From the NCBI GenBank assembly GCA_026874595.1, contig CM049315.1:20109664-20173663 (forward strand): a stretch of DNA of 64,000 bases. The letters are read 5' to 3'. Under the pieces are notes generated by a model. That model did no database searches and was not told the origin of the DNA. It worked only from the letters and a program-made list of their open reading frames with translations. Below, in pieces: positions 1 through 11,579 of the stretch; within the stretch, counting starts at the first letter, position 1; the number at the start of each line of letters is the position of its first letter. The DNA comes from Sipunculus nudus. Taxonomy: Eukaryota; Annelida; Sipuncula; Golfingiida; Sipunculidae. Both the position numbers and the translations under genes were made by a program.

Positions 1-3
1 AGC

Positions 4-17
4 GTTGCCATGGTAAC
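4..17. promoter_or_regulatory. RFX-type X-box-like motif
   Basis: The sequence GTTGCCATGGTAAC matches the two half-sites of the RFX consensus (GTNRCC then RGYAAC, two-base spacer) exactly. RFX factors bind such sites upstream of ciliary genes, but similar motifs also occur in transposon termini. It lies at the window edge beside GAGTCC-rich repeat sequence, so a transposon origin is as likely as a promoter role. Confidence 0.3.
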
Positions 18-75
18 GAGTACTCGAGTCCGAGTCGGGTAATGCCTGTCGGGTACTCGAGTCCAAAATGTTGTA
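18..75. repeat. CTCGAGTCC-containing repeat fragment
   Basis: GTACTCGAGTCC occurs twice within about 45 bases, with a related GAGTCGGGT between. A similar CTCGAG/GGACTC texture recurs at 43010-43115. Short reiterated subterminal motifs like this are common near hAT termini, but no terminus or target duplication is visible because the window starts here. Confidence 0.3.
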
Positions 76-249
76 CCCGTTTCAGCCCTACGCTCTATGT
101 GTACATTCTTAGGTTAAAAATTAGATAAGAGAGCATTAAAAAATGGAGGCGGTTACATCCACAAAAAAAAAATTTGGGACTAGTGAGAGGTCAGCGTAAT
201 AGTTTAGTCTCTGCAACGGGCAAGATAACCGTTGTCTCGGTTCAATCCT

Positions 250-295
250 TATATATATATACATATTATATATATTATAAATATATATATATAAA
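250..295. repeat. AT microsatellite (interrupted)
   Basis: Runs of (AT)n interrupted by single bases. The surrounding 136-590 region is low-complexity TATG/CATA-rich sequence whose short open frames are rich in Tyr, Ile, Met and His, as expected for translated repeat DNA, and I see no gene there. Confidence 0.85.
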
Positions 296-635
296 CTTGT
301 ACAGGTAATTCTGTATATATAGGCATTCATATGTATGCGTGTGACTGTGCATATGTATGCGTGCATATATATTCATATATGCATTTTATGTATATAAGGC
401 TCATATACATATTTATAATACATATGTGCCAATATGTATGGGTATTTTTGTATATTGTTACAGGTGCTCTTTTTATTGTGTGACACGGGCGAAACTCGTG
501 TTGTTGTTGCACTTTATATTTAATCTGTACTGGTTGAACTCTCGTTGTCATGCTGGCTGGGGGTTTTCACGCCTGGCCGAGGTCACGTGATGAGGCTGGT
601 ATGTAGAGATACACACAGCGCTGTTTTTCTAGAGA

Positions 636-771
636 ATTCCTGAAACGCGTGTTTACTCTGTTGTGTAGGATCTTTAAGACTTTTCGAGAAGTGGAAAATT
701 CTCGGCTTGGGTTGAAGAGTATATAAAGGGGCTGTTTTTTAGAGCTAAAAGGCAGAGAGCAGAGAAGATTC
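636..771 (+). promoter_or_regulatory. Heat-shock-element-like promoter with TATA box
   Basis: Inverted nTTCnnGAAn pentamer pairs, the binding unit of HSF, occur at 637-644 (TTCctGAA), 683-690 (TTCgaGAA) and 694-701 (GAAaaTTC), the last two only three bases apart. A strong TATA box, TATATAAAG, follows at 720-728, which would place transcription start near 750. Another GAAgaTTC lies at 764-771, just downstream of that start. The spacing resembles Hsp70-type promoters and the heat-responsive LTRs of some retrotransposons. No Hsp70 coding sequence follows; downstream is the LTR-like block at 929-1226, so the promoter may belong to that element. Heat responsiveness is inferred. Confidence 0.5.
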
Positions 772-928
772 CAGCGGACGCAGAAGCATGTTTGTCGGTT
801 TGTAGGACCTTATCCGATGTGTGCGGCAATTATAGATTTTCTTCAGACTCTTTTGGACTTCAGTTTACTTCCTGGATTGTTACAAGAACTTTACACTGGA
901 CTAGCATTCTCCGAGAGTATACATTTGA

Positions 929-1226
929 AGAACTTATCGTGGTGACGGTGTTGGTATCCAGGTACTGTGCACATTATTTTCTGTGTGATTGTATTGACTT
1001 GTTGCTATACCGCTGTTTTACTGTATGATATATTTGATTTGGTGTATTGTAGGGTTGTTTTAAGAATAAATGATGGTTATTTGTTACCAAAGGACCACTG
1101 ACTTCTTTATTCATTCCCCCTAGGCATTTTACGCTGCCTAGTGTTACAGAATCTGATTTTTTTTCATCTCCATTACAGAATTTGTGTTCATCACGCATAC
1201 CTGATCTGTGTATATTAGGTTAACAA
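929..1226 (+). mobile_element. LTR-like retroelement segment, copy 1
   Basis: This segment aligns along its whole length with 21114-21440. Both share a TGGTATC...GGTACTGT stretch, an AATAAA polyadenylation signal (1065-1070 here), a CCCCTAG-CATTT...CTGCCTAGTGTTACAG stretch and the ending TTAGGTT...AACAA. A TATA box at 720-728, an AATAAA about 340 bases later and a TTACA/AACA ending suit a solo LTR of a Ty3/gypsy-like element. No primer-binding site, polypurine tract or gag-pol frame is seen and the 5' limit is unclear (perhaps near 589-720). A retroposed 3' UTR is an alternative. Confidence 0.4.
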
Positions 1227-4200
1227 TATCTAATATATATTTTCCACGCCAATATTTCACTTTCAATGCATGTATATGGACCACAGTAAAACATCTTATT
1301 ATCTCACCTTATCTTGGCGAAATTACGTCTCAGCGGATACAATTAAGTGGTTATGATGGTAAGGTTAATTACTTCATTTCAATATTATTTATCAGTAAGG
1401 AAGCTTCACTAATATGGTCAGCTTCAGCCTAATCTTATCTAAGCTATTAACAGTTTCTATCGGGCTATACAGCACCATAAAACAATGCGTGTTATCCATA
1501 CATATTATAAGATTTAAACGGCGTCACTGACCTAAGCGAGATTGGGTCTCTTCGCCTCTATCTTGTCTCGTTCAAGCTAAATTTGATCAGTTTTATAGAG
1601 ACGTGTTACATTGGTTTTTCTCCCCTACTTATTCAGGTTAATGCCATTTAAACAATGAGGTAGCTTCTTTTCCAAGACCTGATGAGATGTCACATAAAAC
1701 AGTAGTTTTATTGGACAGTTTCATGGAGCGGTAATCTCATGGTAACCAGCGGTTTCTATTCATGTAGCATTTTCGTCTGCACTTGAGGCTTGGAGACTTT
1801 TCTTTAATAATCACCGCACATGATGAATGAGGCTTTGAGACTTTTCTTTAATAATCACCGCACATGATGAATGAAATATAAATGATCTTCATATAACTAT
1901 TTCATATTCAGAGTTCGTCACTGGAAAAAAAAATAGTTTAACCAAATTCTTTCTTTGCATGAAAACCTTGTTATCATGCTTATTCATAATAAAGCTTCTT
2001 CCTTTTTTACAGTTGACCAATATAAGTGCAAAACATTATTAGTGGAGCTACGGAGTAGCCAAGGGAACAAAAAGTAAAAAGTGAAATGTTAAATTTACTT
2101 ATGATTATTTAATTTTCTTTCACTAATTAGTATTAAACGATCTTTTGCAGGTACGTGCATATTTTCCAGGTTTCGTGGAATAACCATACAGCTATTTGAG
2201 TAAAGTTTTAGTCCTGTACATGTTACGGGAAAAAATATAAATGCAAAATAGCAAAAAGTAGAGTAAAACCATAAATACTTACAAAAAAGTCGTTTTGTGA
2301 ATTACTTTAAACCTGCAACAAACAGAGGTATAAAAACGACTGACTTTGGACATTGTTGGACATTGCAACCAGTAGAGGTACTACCATGAGCTCATTAACA
2401 TTTTGTTTCTGTATCATGTTTCGATGGTAGCTAGTCGCCCGGGAGCATTGTAAAATACCTTAACTGATGACAAAGGTAGATAAATGCTGGGTCTAATCTC
2501 ATCTGCAGCCGCTTTTGGAAATCCATCTTCTTCTTCCTTGAGCCCCTAATAGGCTTTAAATCTTTCATACATCACAAGAACATATCCCAGGGCACCATTT
2601 AGAAACCTCAGCTGCAGGCGGTGATGCTTCATAATTTATTTCACAAGGTAACGTGTAAGGTTACATAACCAGTAGAACATAAGTTTCTTGACTGAAGACG
2701 TTCCTTGAGCCATAGGATATCTCATTCACCACTCGGTTTCATGAAAGGCATTACATCAGAATTAGGGAAATACCATTTATGGTGTAAAGCTGGATATTTT
2801 TTTAACATGAATCAATGTAAATTTAACAAAGAACACACATCTTTGAAGTTTTTATTCAAAAAGCTACTTGAATCATGGACATCTGAGCCAACGTTTTCGT
2901 AGCACGCAAGAAATACTTCCTCCAGGCTGTATTCATCATTTGTTTCACAAGATAACGCATACGATTACAAACATATTAGAGCATTAATACTATACATTAT
3001 TTATGGCTCTATTATGGATTTTTCTCTTCAGGTATATCAAGAGGAATACTGAAACGTGACCCTTTGAATCAGGTTCCAGCAAAACAGGAACCAACTGTTG
3101 TTGTTTTAATCAACGCTGTATAGCAAGTTTGACATTTTCTATCCAGTTTGTATGTCTTTAACGTGTGCATCCACATTTTAATCGTACAGTTATATGGTAC
3201 GTACGCGTTAGTACAATCATTATTTTACTTTACCTAGTCTGTTTGCCTATCCACATGTTGCCAGCAGAAAAAAAATTAAGTAACATTTATTAAGGTTTTA
3301 TTGTCAAGGGTATGCTTTCATGTGCTTCCATCGAAGTGTTACTGGTATGAAAGAACACTGAATAGACACATACAAACTACAGCTAGAACTACGTAAAACC
3401 ATATCAGTATTCCCGGGGGACCATAAGGACGCTTTTATACTGTATAAACTTGCACAAACTCCCGGGATGAACAGTTTTATTTGCTTTCAGTCCGATAGAA
3501 TGGCGTCGTTGGAGCAGGTTCAAATGACCATTAAATCTGAATCTCGCAGAACTTACCCGGGCACAAATGAAACATTTCTATTTCTGTACCTCACAATAAA
3601 TTACAAGTTTTAAAACCTCCCCGGACGCAGGTTACCCTGCTGGAGATATCCAGGACTTCTTTCCAGTGTTCAACTCATGAATCTAGTACGGTCTGGTCAA
3701 ATTAGAATAAAAAAATGTCTCTTATATTTCTCTGGCACATGTTCGTCTGGCCGGGATTATTTAATGATATTTTAAGGCACCCGTCCTACTGTTACAGTAT
3801 ATCACCGTTGGAATGGCTTGAGCGGCGTCTTTTACCATGAACCCTATTCATATAACAAAGCTAATAAGATTTTTCTCTGTTAATCCAAACTTTGTCGTTC
3901 TCAGGCTGGGTAGATTATCTGATTACAAAGAATAGATGGCAGTCACTAACGGCATTTTTCTTTGTTTTCCTTTCTGAGTACTTGTCTGCTTTTTGCTTCC
4001 AAATAAGGGATATGAGGAAATTTTGAGAATACACATTGTATTGATGAATTGATTATAATCTCTGATTGACCAATGGTAACTGACAGCTGTATAAAGATGT
4101 TTAGACGTTGACAGTTTTAGTTACATGAGAAATGTTCTGCCATTTTCGACATATCTTGCAATCATACAGCAATCAAAACTGTATTAGCAGCCTTACTTAG

Positions 4201-7200
4201 ATGAAGGTTTGTTAAGATTCATTGACTTAAACAGAATCGGAACGTTAAATACAAAAAATATATCAAAATATAAGGCAAGTAAAATAAAGTTTTGCCGAAC
4301 CGATCCAGAATCATGAGCCACACAATAAGTTGTTATACGGATTCGCGGGTTCCATCTTTGATGGATATATCTTTTTCTAAAGGCGGACCAGTTCATCAGT
4401 AATGGGCTATTTTTTTGTTTTGGTTCTTTACACCATTTCAAGTAATGAAGCAAATTTCGTATTTTCCTGACATGTTTACCAAAAGCTCAGTCAAATGTCA
4501 CTCGACCGATAATCTAAGCAAAGCTCAATAACGCATTATTGTTTTTCTCAGAGTCAAATAATTTTTTGGGTGCCCTTAGGTTTCACTTTATAATCCAAGC
4601 TTAATTAACAAAAATACTGAGAGTAATGATTAAGTAAAATGCACTAAGTGGACAAATTGATTTTTCATAGTATTTTGTCATTTATTCAATAAATCAGTCA
4701 GTTATATATTTTTAAAGTGACCTATTCACTTACCAATTATGTTAAATATACATAAGTGTGGTTTTCCTTGAAATATTTTCGTATCTGCGCACAATACTTT
4801 CTCTTGTACTAAAGTGGAAATAAATTTGTACCTGGCATGATCGGTCATGCAAGCCATAAACATAGCGCGCACGCCCCCTAGCAGCCAAACCACGAAACCA
4901 CAAACCACAGACCTTAAAAAAAAGAATATTTTTCAAGCTTCTAACCGAGGTTTCTTCTTTTTATTTCTTCTTTAATGTTTCTTCTCCTTGTTTGGGAATT
5001 ATCTCGCATGTATAGACATTATAAATGATGTACAAGTCAATAAATCCCATGGCAGCTGCGGCCAATACACCATCCATTTCCTTGTATATTTTGTAGCGAG
5101 TTCAAATTTCCAGTGATTAAAGTAATTAACGGTTAAAGTTTAAAATTAGTCCTCGCCTAAATTTAGATATCATAGTTTGAAACATATTAAGCAAGATGTA
5201 GTCAGAGATGATCAAAAACTCCAACAGAATTCTCATGAACCTGTACTGGGTACACAGCAGTGTAGGTTCAACAACCCCACCCCATGTCACGCACTGTACA
5301 CAGCCGACTCCCGGTACCAACAAACAGCTTAAAAGTAATGGCCGTATGTCTTAATGGAATACAATCTTCTAAAAAATAATTTTTGTTTGTTCAGATAAAC
5401 AAACAGATAGCCATCGACCCCTTAAGAACGAGTTTGGGTGCAGATATAGTATGACTGTCCATCTGCACCTGTGTTCTGGCGTCCCGAATACCTTAGTTAT
5501 ACCATTGTGGGAAAACATTCTGATTAATGATAACAGACAAACTATCGTGCGACACCGAGTAAATATGTTTTAATAACATCAGAATGTTATTTGACATTAA
5601 CTATTTATATTTTTCCTACCGTTTCTGCGACTATGAGATAAAGCTGGCCATGTCAGTTTGGGTCATTAACAAGATGAACGAGTGTATGACAGTACCATAA
5701 CTACTGTGGCCCCAGCATAAACATTTAATGACTCTGCTATGCAAGATTACCCAAAGGTCAGTTGTACAAACTTTTATCCATATCACCACCGAGAACCTTC
5801 CGGCCCTTGCCAAATGAGGCCAAGAATAGATTGTTTACAGAGTCAACTATTTCTGTGAAATATCGTTTTATTTGTTATACAAATATTTGACCAAATAACC
5901 CTTTTTGAACAGTACTGTTATTTTTTTCTTGGATATTGATAGTAATTACACACTAACCAGAAGTCTGGAAATGGGATGTTATAGGTCAATCAACTGTGAC
6001 CGTTCGACTTCTCAGTGATCTATATTCAAGCTAAGTTACAAGCTAGACAGTACATCATTCTTCCAGATCACAAGAAAAATCTATCAAGAATTTCTTGCTT
6101 CATGAGGGCCCGTCATCTAATCCTGCGATTAGTCGCACATAACAGGTATCGCGGTGATTGTCTATGATTACTAATATATATTGAAGAGTAAAATGCGGTC
6201 ACATATTTCGACAGGTCTGAGTGCATATTACGCCGATATTGATGTTCGAAAAAGGTCGTGGATTTTATTTGGCTTATCGGATTTTTTACCTTGTCCAACG
6301 GAATCTGACTCTGGCAATTCTTGGCCATGTAAAAGAGTATTCGATAAAGCGTATAATAAAATCGGAAAAAACATATATCGGATATATCGGTCATCTTTTT
6401 CGGTCACAAGCTCCCACAATATGGCGGACGGTAAGCTGGATAGATGTGCGGAATCCTATGATTGCGCGAAAAAAAAAATAAAGAAAATATGGGTAATTTG
6501 CAAGAAACATCCGGCTAGGTCTCCCTACACTGGTCAACACCAAGTGCCGATATGCATGATCACATGCACATAAAGGTCGCATGACAAAGATCAGTGTTCT
6601 AACATGCCATCTGCTTTGCATGCTCATAGACGACTTGGAGGCCAGGTAGCACGTGACCTATGATCATCTGTCACCCTGTAGAGAAAGGTGGTAATTGCCT
6701 TGCCTATAAAAATATTTTATAAAATTCACATGATCTCAGAATTTAGTATTAGAGTATCCACAGAACACCGCGCCACCACCAGTTATTAAAATGATATGTC
6801 GTTTACCTTTTTTATATTCATCGGGTCACAAATGGAATGCTATCCGACGATTGTACGTTTGGACATATCCTTGCGAAAGTACATATGTACAGTCTTACGA
6901 CAGTCATGCGTCTCATACAAGGGCACCTATAACCGTTCACTGATACATTTTCAAGCACCTCATTCAGTTATATACGATTCTCTCACTAATAGTCATGTAG
7001 ATTCCAACCATTGTATGTAACTATTTCCCTGTAAATAAACAACACAAAACTCCTGTAAATAGTATAACTTACGTAAGCTGCCTAATAAAACACAGATGGA
7101 CTATTCTGACGACAGCAACTTTTGGATATTTTCTTTTCTTCCTTTATTTCGTTCACTTACATTTTATGTAAAAAAAAATCTCCTGTAGAAGAAACATGAC

Positions 7201-8386
7201 ATATCCATTGCAAAATTAACATTTGTTGGCGTGCAAGCTTTGTGAGCATGTTTCATTTATGAACTTTTGTTACCCTTTCATGAGATCTCTATGGCCCGCA
7301 GCAAATGTTTACAACGACTTACCCAGGAAGCATAATTTTACCATGTATGGGTTTTGTGTATGTTTAGCTAGGGCACGAATGGCTCCTCAGAAAAAAGGGC
7401 AAAAACCATTACATAAAACAATAATGGAAATTCTCCTACGTGATGCCCTCCAGAAGCGCTGCTAGCTTTTATGAATAAATTGAACCCATCCTAATGCAAA
7501 GAAACTGGTAAAAGGAGCTTGCAAAAAAAACTGCCTTTAAAAGATCTCTCAGTACTACCACTGCAGCTTTCATGGTAGAAATCGGACAGGTTATTTTCTG
7601 CTACAGAAAACCAGCTGACACCATTAGGGAAGGTCTTGTTCTTTCAGTGCCCCACAATCCAAAGCTAAGACGAAACTGATTACAATTCGAAACGTGTCCG
7701 CTTCTTTAAATTAATTACTCTGATTCAGGATTTATATAGTCTGTTGGCAAAAAAAACAGACACATATAGAGTAACATATTTTTTTACTTTTAGCTGAGCT
7801 AACATTCAGGCGTACAGAACTATAGTATTGTATAGTATTGGATTCCTTGTCATTCGTCCTTCCCTCCCCAGGCCTTCACATGTATTACCCGGGTGTCCAG
7901 GACAGTTTTATAAGTTCACTCTAATTGGTCCATTTGAGGTAAAAACATATGTATGAAACAAATCTCAATAATAAACATATGTGATACCTTTTGTTTATTC
8001 TCTTTGCTCCATGATTACTCTATAGGTGCCGCTTACATATTTTACATCAATGCTTGCTTAATGGTAGGGATCACAAGCTATTTTTGAAAAATTAAAATAT
8101 TAGTTAAAGTTATATATCATTTGAAAGAGAATTTTAAAAGAAAGACGATGGTGCAAGTTTGAACAAAATATCTTGATTAAGGGCAAAGTTATGGCAATCT
8201 GAAGATTATCGTTTTTCGAAAATTTTCTGACGCAAAAAAGCTTATTCAAGATTAATTGATAAATGGGAGCTAAAACTGCAATTTAATGGGAAAAATGACA
8301 CATAAACTGACCTTGTTGGTGTTTTATGAATATATGAACAATTGAAGATGCATAAATGATAGAATGGGGCGGACTACCATCATTGT
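1227..8386. other. Intergenic or intronic DNA, no gene seen
   Basis: About 7 kb of AT-rich single-copy-looking sequence. The longest open frame (6181-6573, 130 codons, plus) shows no recognisable domain, has overlapping frames on both strands and lacks splice support. Apart from the 44-base duplication at 1785-1872 I find nothing I can name. Confidence 0.5.
1785..1872. repeat. Two-copy 44-bp direct tandem duplication
   Basis: Units 1785-1828 and 1829-1872 are identical except for one base (GAGGCTTGG against GAGGCTTTG). Each carries a CTTTAATAATCACCGCACAT core. The near identity means the duplication is recent or an assembly artefact. Confidence 0.9.
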
Positions 8387-8429
8387 GGGGGGGGGGGGGG
8401 GTGGAGGTGAATGCAGGGGGGGGGGGGGG
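8387..8429. repeat. Two adjacent poly-G tracts
   Basis: Fifteen G (8387-8401) and fourteen G (8416-8429) separated by a short TGGAGGTGAATGCA spacer. A GGGACGGATCC motif follows at 8584-8594, similar to sequence beside other poly-G tracts in this window. Confidence 0.85.
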
Positions 8430-9123
8430 AGTAGAGCTGATCAAGTACAAGCACTTCTGAATTTGATTACACTCCAAAAAGAACATATACAACTGCGCAG
8501 GTATGATTCCTGGATGTAAATGTTGAAAATTGACTTGTTTTGTATATTTTATGAATAAAGTTCCTGAGTAATATATATTTATAGGGACGGATCCTGGTTT
8601 GGGCTGGGGTAAAAGGGGTGTAAGATCCCTCCCCCTTTTAAAACTTAAAAAAAAATTGTAATGTTAATTGTTTTGTTATTCCCATATTTTCTGGGTTAAA
8701 CCCTGCTTTAAGGAGCTCTGGGCCCCTATTTAGGCTGTTATACCATTAATCCCTTTGTCAGTTTGTGCAACAGTTAAACATTCCCTATCTATATCCTAGA
8801 CCTATCTCTGTATATGTATCATTCTTCATACACTTCTCTAATTTTGACTGTCTTGGATAATATTTGGGACCCAAAATATAAAAATAAATGAGTGCTAAAA
8901 TGTGAGCATTCAGCTTGATACTTTGAAAACCATAAAACAATAATGAACACATTTTTGAATCTAAATACAAATAAGTTTATAGCTTTACATAATCAATCTG
9001 GAAAAATATGTGGAGACTCGGCTTCAGGTTCAGAAATGTTACAGGAATCTGAAATGATACAAAAAATTGTTTAATAATAATTATCAAAGTCACAACTCAC
9101 ATGAATTAATTATATACATACAC

Positions 9124-10685
9124 CAGACATGGGGTATTCGTATTCAGTATTCGTATTCATTGTATTCGAAGACAGGTATTTAAAGTAGTCGTATTCGTAT
9201 TCGAATACATTTGTAAAAAGTACAAAAGTATTTGTGTTCGTATTCAAATACATTGGCAGAAGTAATCACATTCATAAATACTTTTCATAAATACATGCAG
9301 TATACATTAATGCTGTTTACCTTTTGTCCTTTATCCGTTTTGAAAAATGTGCCATTATTTCAGTAGTGAATTATTTGAACCCACTTAACACATGCACACT
9401 AACAATCTTTTTTACACATTTTGACATTTTTTTTTACTTTATTCGTATTAAATTAATATAGATGTGTTTATTCTGTCATGTGTATGTACATCTCCATCAG
9501 TCAGACCCTCTTTACTTCTACATTTATCCTACACCAATGTTCTTTATACATACTAGACAACAGGTATCTACATGGGGCAAGCAACGCTGTCCATATCCTT
9601 TGCTCTGTACCCTTTATATCTGATAATGCCACAATGAACTTCCTGTGTAGAGGCTGGAGGTAGCTAGGCCAGCATGTTACTAGCCCAAGTCCAATCAAGT
9701 TCAAAGGGTTGAAAGCTTAGTAATTACCCCTAAGTGGCTTAGGTGACAGCCTTGACAGGGATGACAGCTCAGAGCCTTACTTGACCAACCCTGATATCCA
9801 TTTCCAATATCTTGGTATACCTGTAAATTACAAAACTGTGAATTGTGTACCTATAGTTACAGGTACAGGTAACTGGCCAGAAGCCTGTTCAGTGTACATA
9901 CTAGCCAACTTTAGACATGGGGCATGTAGGCAACCCCCTGTATTGATTCTTTGTTGGTAGTTGTATACTTAACTGATAATATGATGCTGCATTGAACTTC
10001 CTGTTTAAGAGGCTGGAGGTTGGCCAACTTGCTAGCAAGGTAGCTAGCTACAAAGGCAGCAAGGATGAATGCTTTGTAATTACCCCTGCCTAAGATGGCG
10101 AACTGCCCTGACAGGGGTGACAGCTTTGTACATGCAATTGACCCAAGCCTGGTGTAAATTTCAAGTACCAGTATCAAATTTGTACCAGGTACAGGTGATT
10201 TAGTTCCAGGTACAAGTACAAGGTACTTCCTACTCATGACTGCCAGGTACAGGTACTAGTAGAGGTAATCTGAAATATGTACCTAGGAAAGGTACAGTAC
10301 CTGGCCCAACCCTGAAGAAACATTCATTTATATATTTTGTGTAACAAACTACCATAATATATGAAACTTCTTCATTGGTTTGGAAATTAATGCATACACA
10401 GCGGATTACATGAATATTTTGAATTTTGGACTAATACATTTTACAAGCGTGAATATATGATGATTGCAGTTAATTGTATTTAACAAAAATGATACTTGAT
10501 AGTTTTTTTTGTTTCAGTAAATTGTATTCATATTGATATTCATGAATACATTTGTATTTGTATTCGTATTCCTATTCGAATACATTTCTGATTTGGAGTA
10601 TTTGTATTCGTATTCGTATTCGTGTACCTCTGCTGTATTCGTATTCGTATTCGAATACATTTTTTCTGTATTCGACCCATGCCTG
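9124..10685 (+). mobile_element. Non-autonomous hAT-superfamily DNA transposon
   Basis: The element starts CAGACATGGG and ends with the inverted complement CAGGCATGGG, a 10-bp terminal inverted repeat with one mismatch and the CA-G start typical of hAT elements. It is flanked by a perfect 8-bp target duplication, ACATACAC, at 9116-9123 and 10686-10693, the length hAT transposases make. Both ends carry arrays of the hexamer TATTCG and the palindrome ATTCGAAT (9134-9260 and 10535-10678), as often seen subterminally in hAT elements where transposase binds. No transposase frame is present, so at 1562 bp it would depend on an autonomous relative. The interior contains a tandem duplication (9548-10250). 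Confidence 0.85.
9548..10250. repeat. Diverged ~349-bp tandem duplication inside the hAT element
   Basis: Copy 1 begins CATACTAGACAAC at 9548 and copy 2 CATACTAGCCAAC at 9897. Both then show ACATGGGGCA, TGATAAT, TTGAACTTCCTG or TGAACTTCCTG, GAGGCTGGAGG, GTAATTACCCCT and TGACAG..TGACAGCT in the same order, and both finish in GGTACAGGTA-type short repeats. Copy 2 has extra GGTAC repeats. The divergence shows the duplication predates this copy of the element. Confidence 0.75.
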
Positions 10686-10693
10686 ACATACAC

Positions 10694-11579
10694 AAGTCCT
10701 GCGGTCAGCTTTTTGTTAACACAAGGGTTTCAAAATCACGATACTCAGGAAAGGGAATTGATGGTGAAATGAAACCTTTCTGAACATGTAGCCAGTGAGA
10801 TGATAATTCATTTATAGCTTGACTGTACACTATAACCTCATAAGCAACTTATATACAATGTCTAGACTTGTAGCACTGCAAGGCAAAATTCTGCTGTTAT
10901 TCAATGATAATAACATATCTTTATTGTTATCTGTAACTGTAAGGCAAAGATTCATATTATTCATAATATGATTTTTTTTCATTAATTTATCTGCCTCAAA
11001 TGATTAAGGAACACAAATTTCAACTATTTCTATATTTCCTGGGTCCTTCTCAAATTTAAAGATTTTGAGGAATATTAAGATTCCATCTGATCAACATTAT
11101 AATACATTATACTAACATGTAATAGAACTAATTTTGTTCAAAGCTAAATATGTGTTTGTGTCTTTGTGTTATATTATACAAAAGTTTTCTATAAACTTAC
11201 CAATGTTTAATGACAATGTTTGCAGGTTCCATGTGGTTAGTTGTTATTAATCTTCAAATCTGGTGTCACCTTGGGGGTTCAGAAAAGCAACAGAAATCTG
11301 AAATAATACCCAAATATTGTGTATAAGAATTGTTTTTTCAAACATACACTCCACAGGATGCTTTATGATGAACACATACATGGATGTGTGTTATATATAA
11401 AAATATCTTGCAGTATTATTAAGATTCAATCTGATGAAAAATAAAACAAAATACTCACATGAAATATAATTTAATGTTTTCTACTGCTAAATATAATTGT
11501 GTGTCCCTTTGTGTGTGTGTGAGTAGGTATATGAGGTACATTGCAAATAATTTTATATTACATTATATTATTTTTATCC
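10694..11579. other. Noncoding spacer, nothing recognised
   Basis: AT-rich sequence between the hAT element and the end of the minus-strand pseudogene. Short open frames only, no clear repeat. Confidence 0.5.

Noticed and set aside
6181-6573. 130-codon plus-strand frame
   Set aside because: No domain, no splice context, and several overlapping frames on both strands; consistent with chance.
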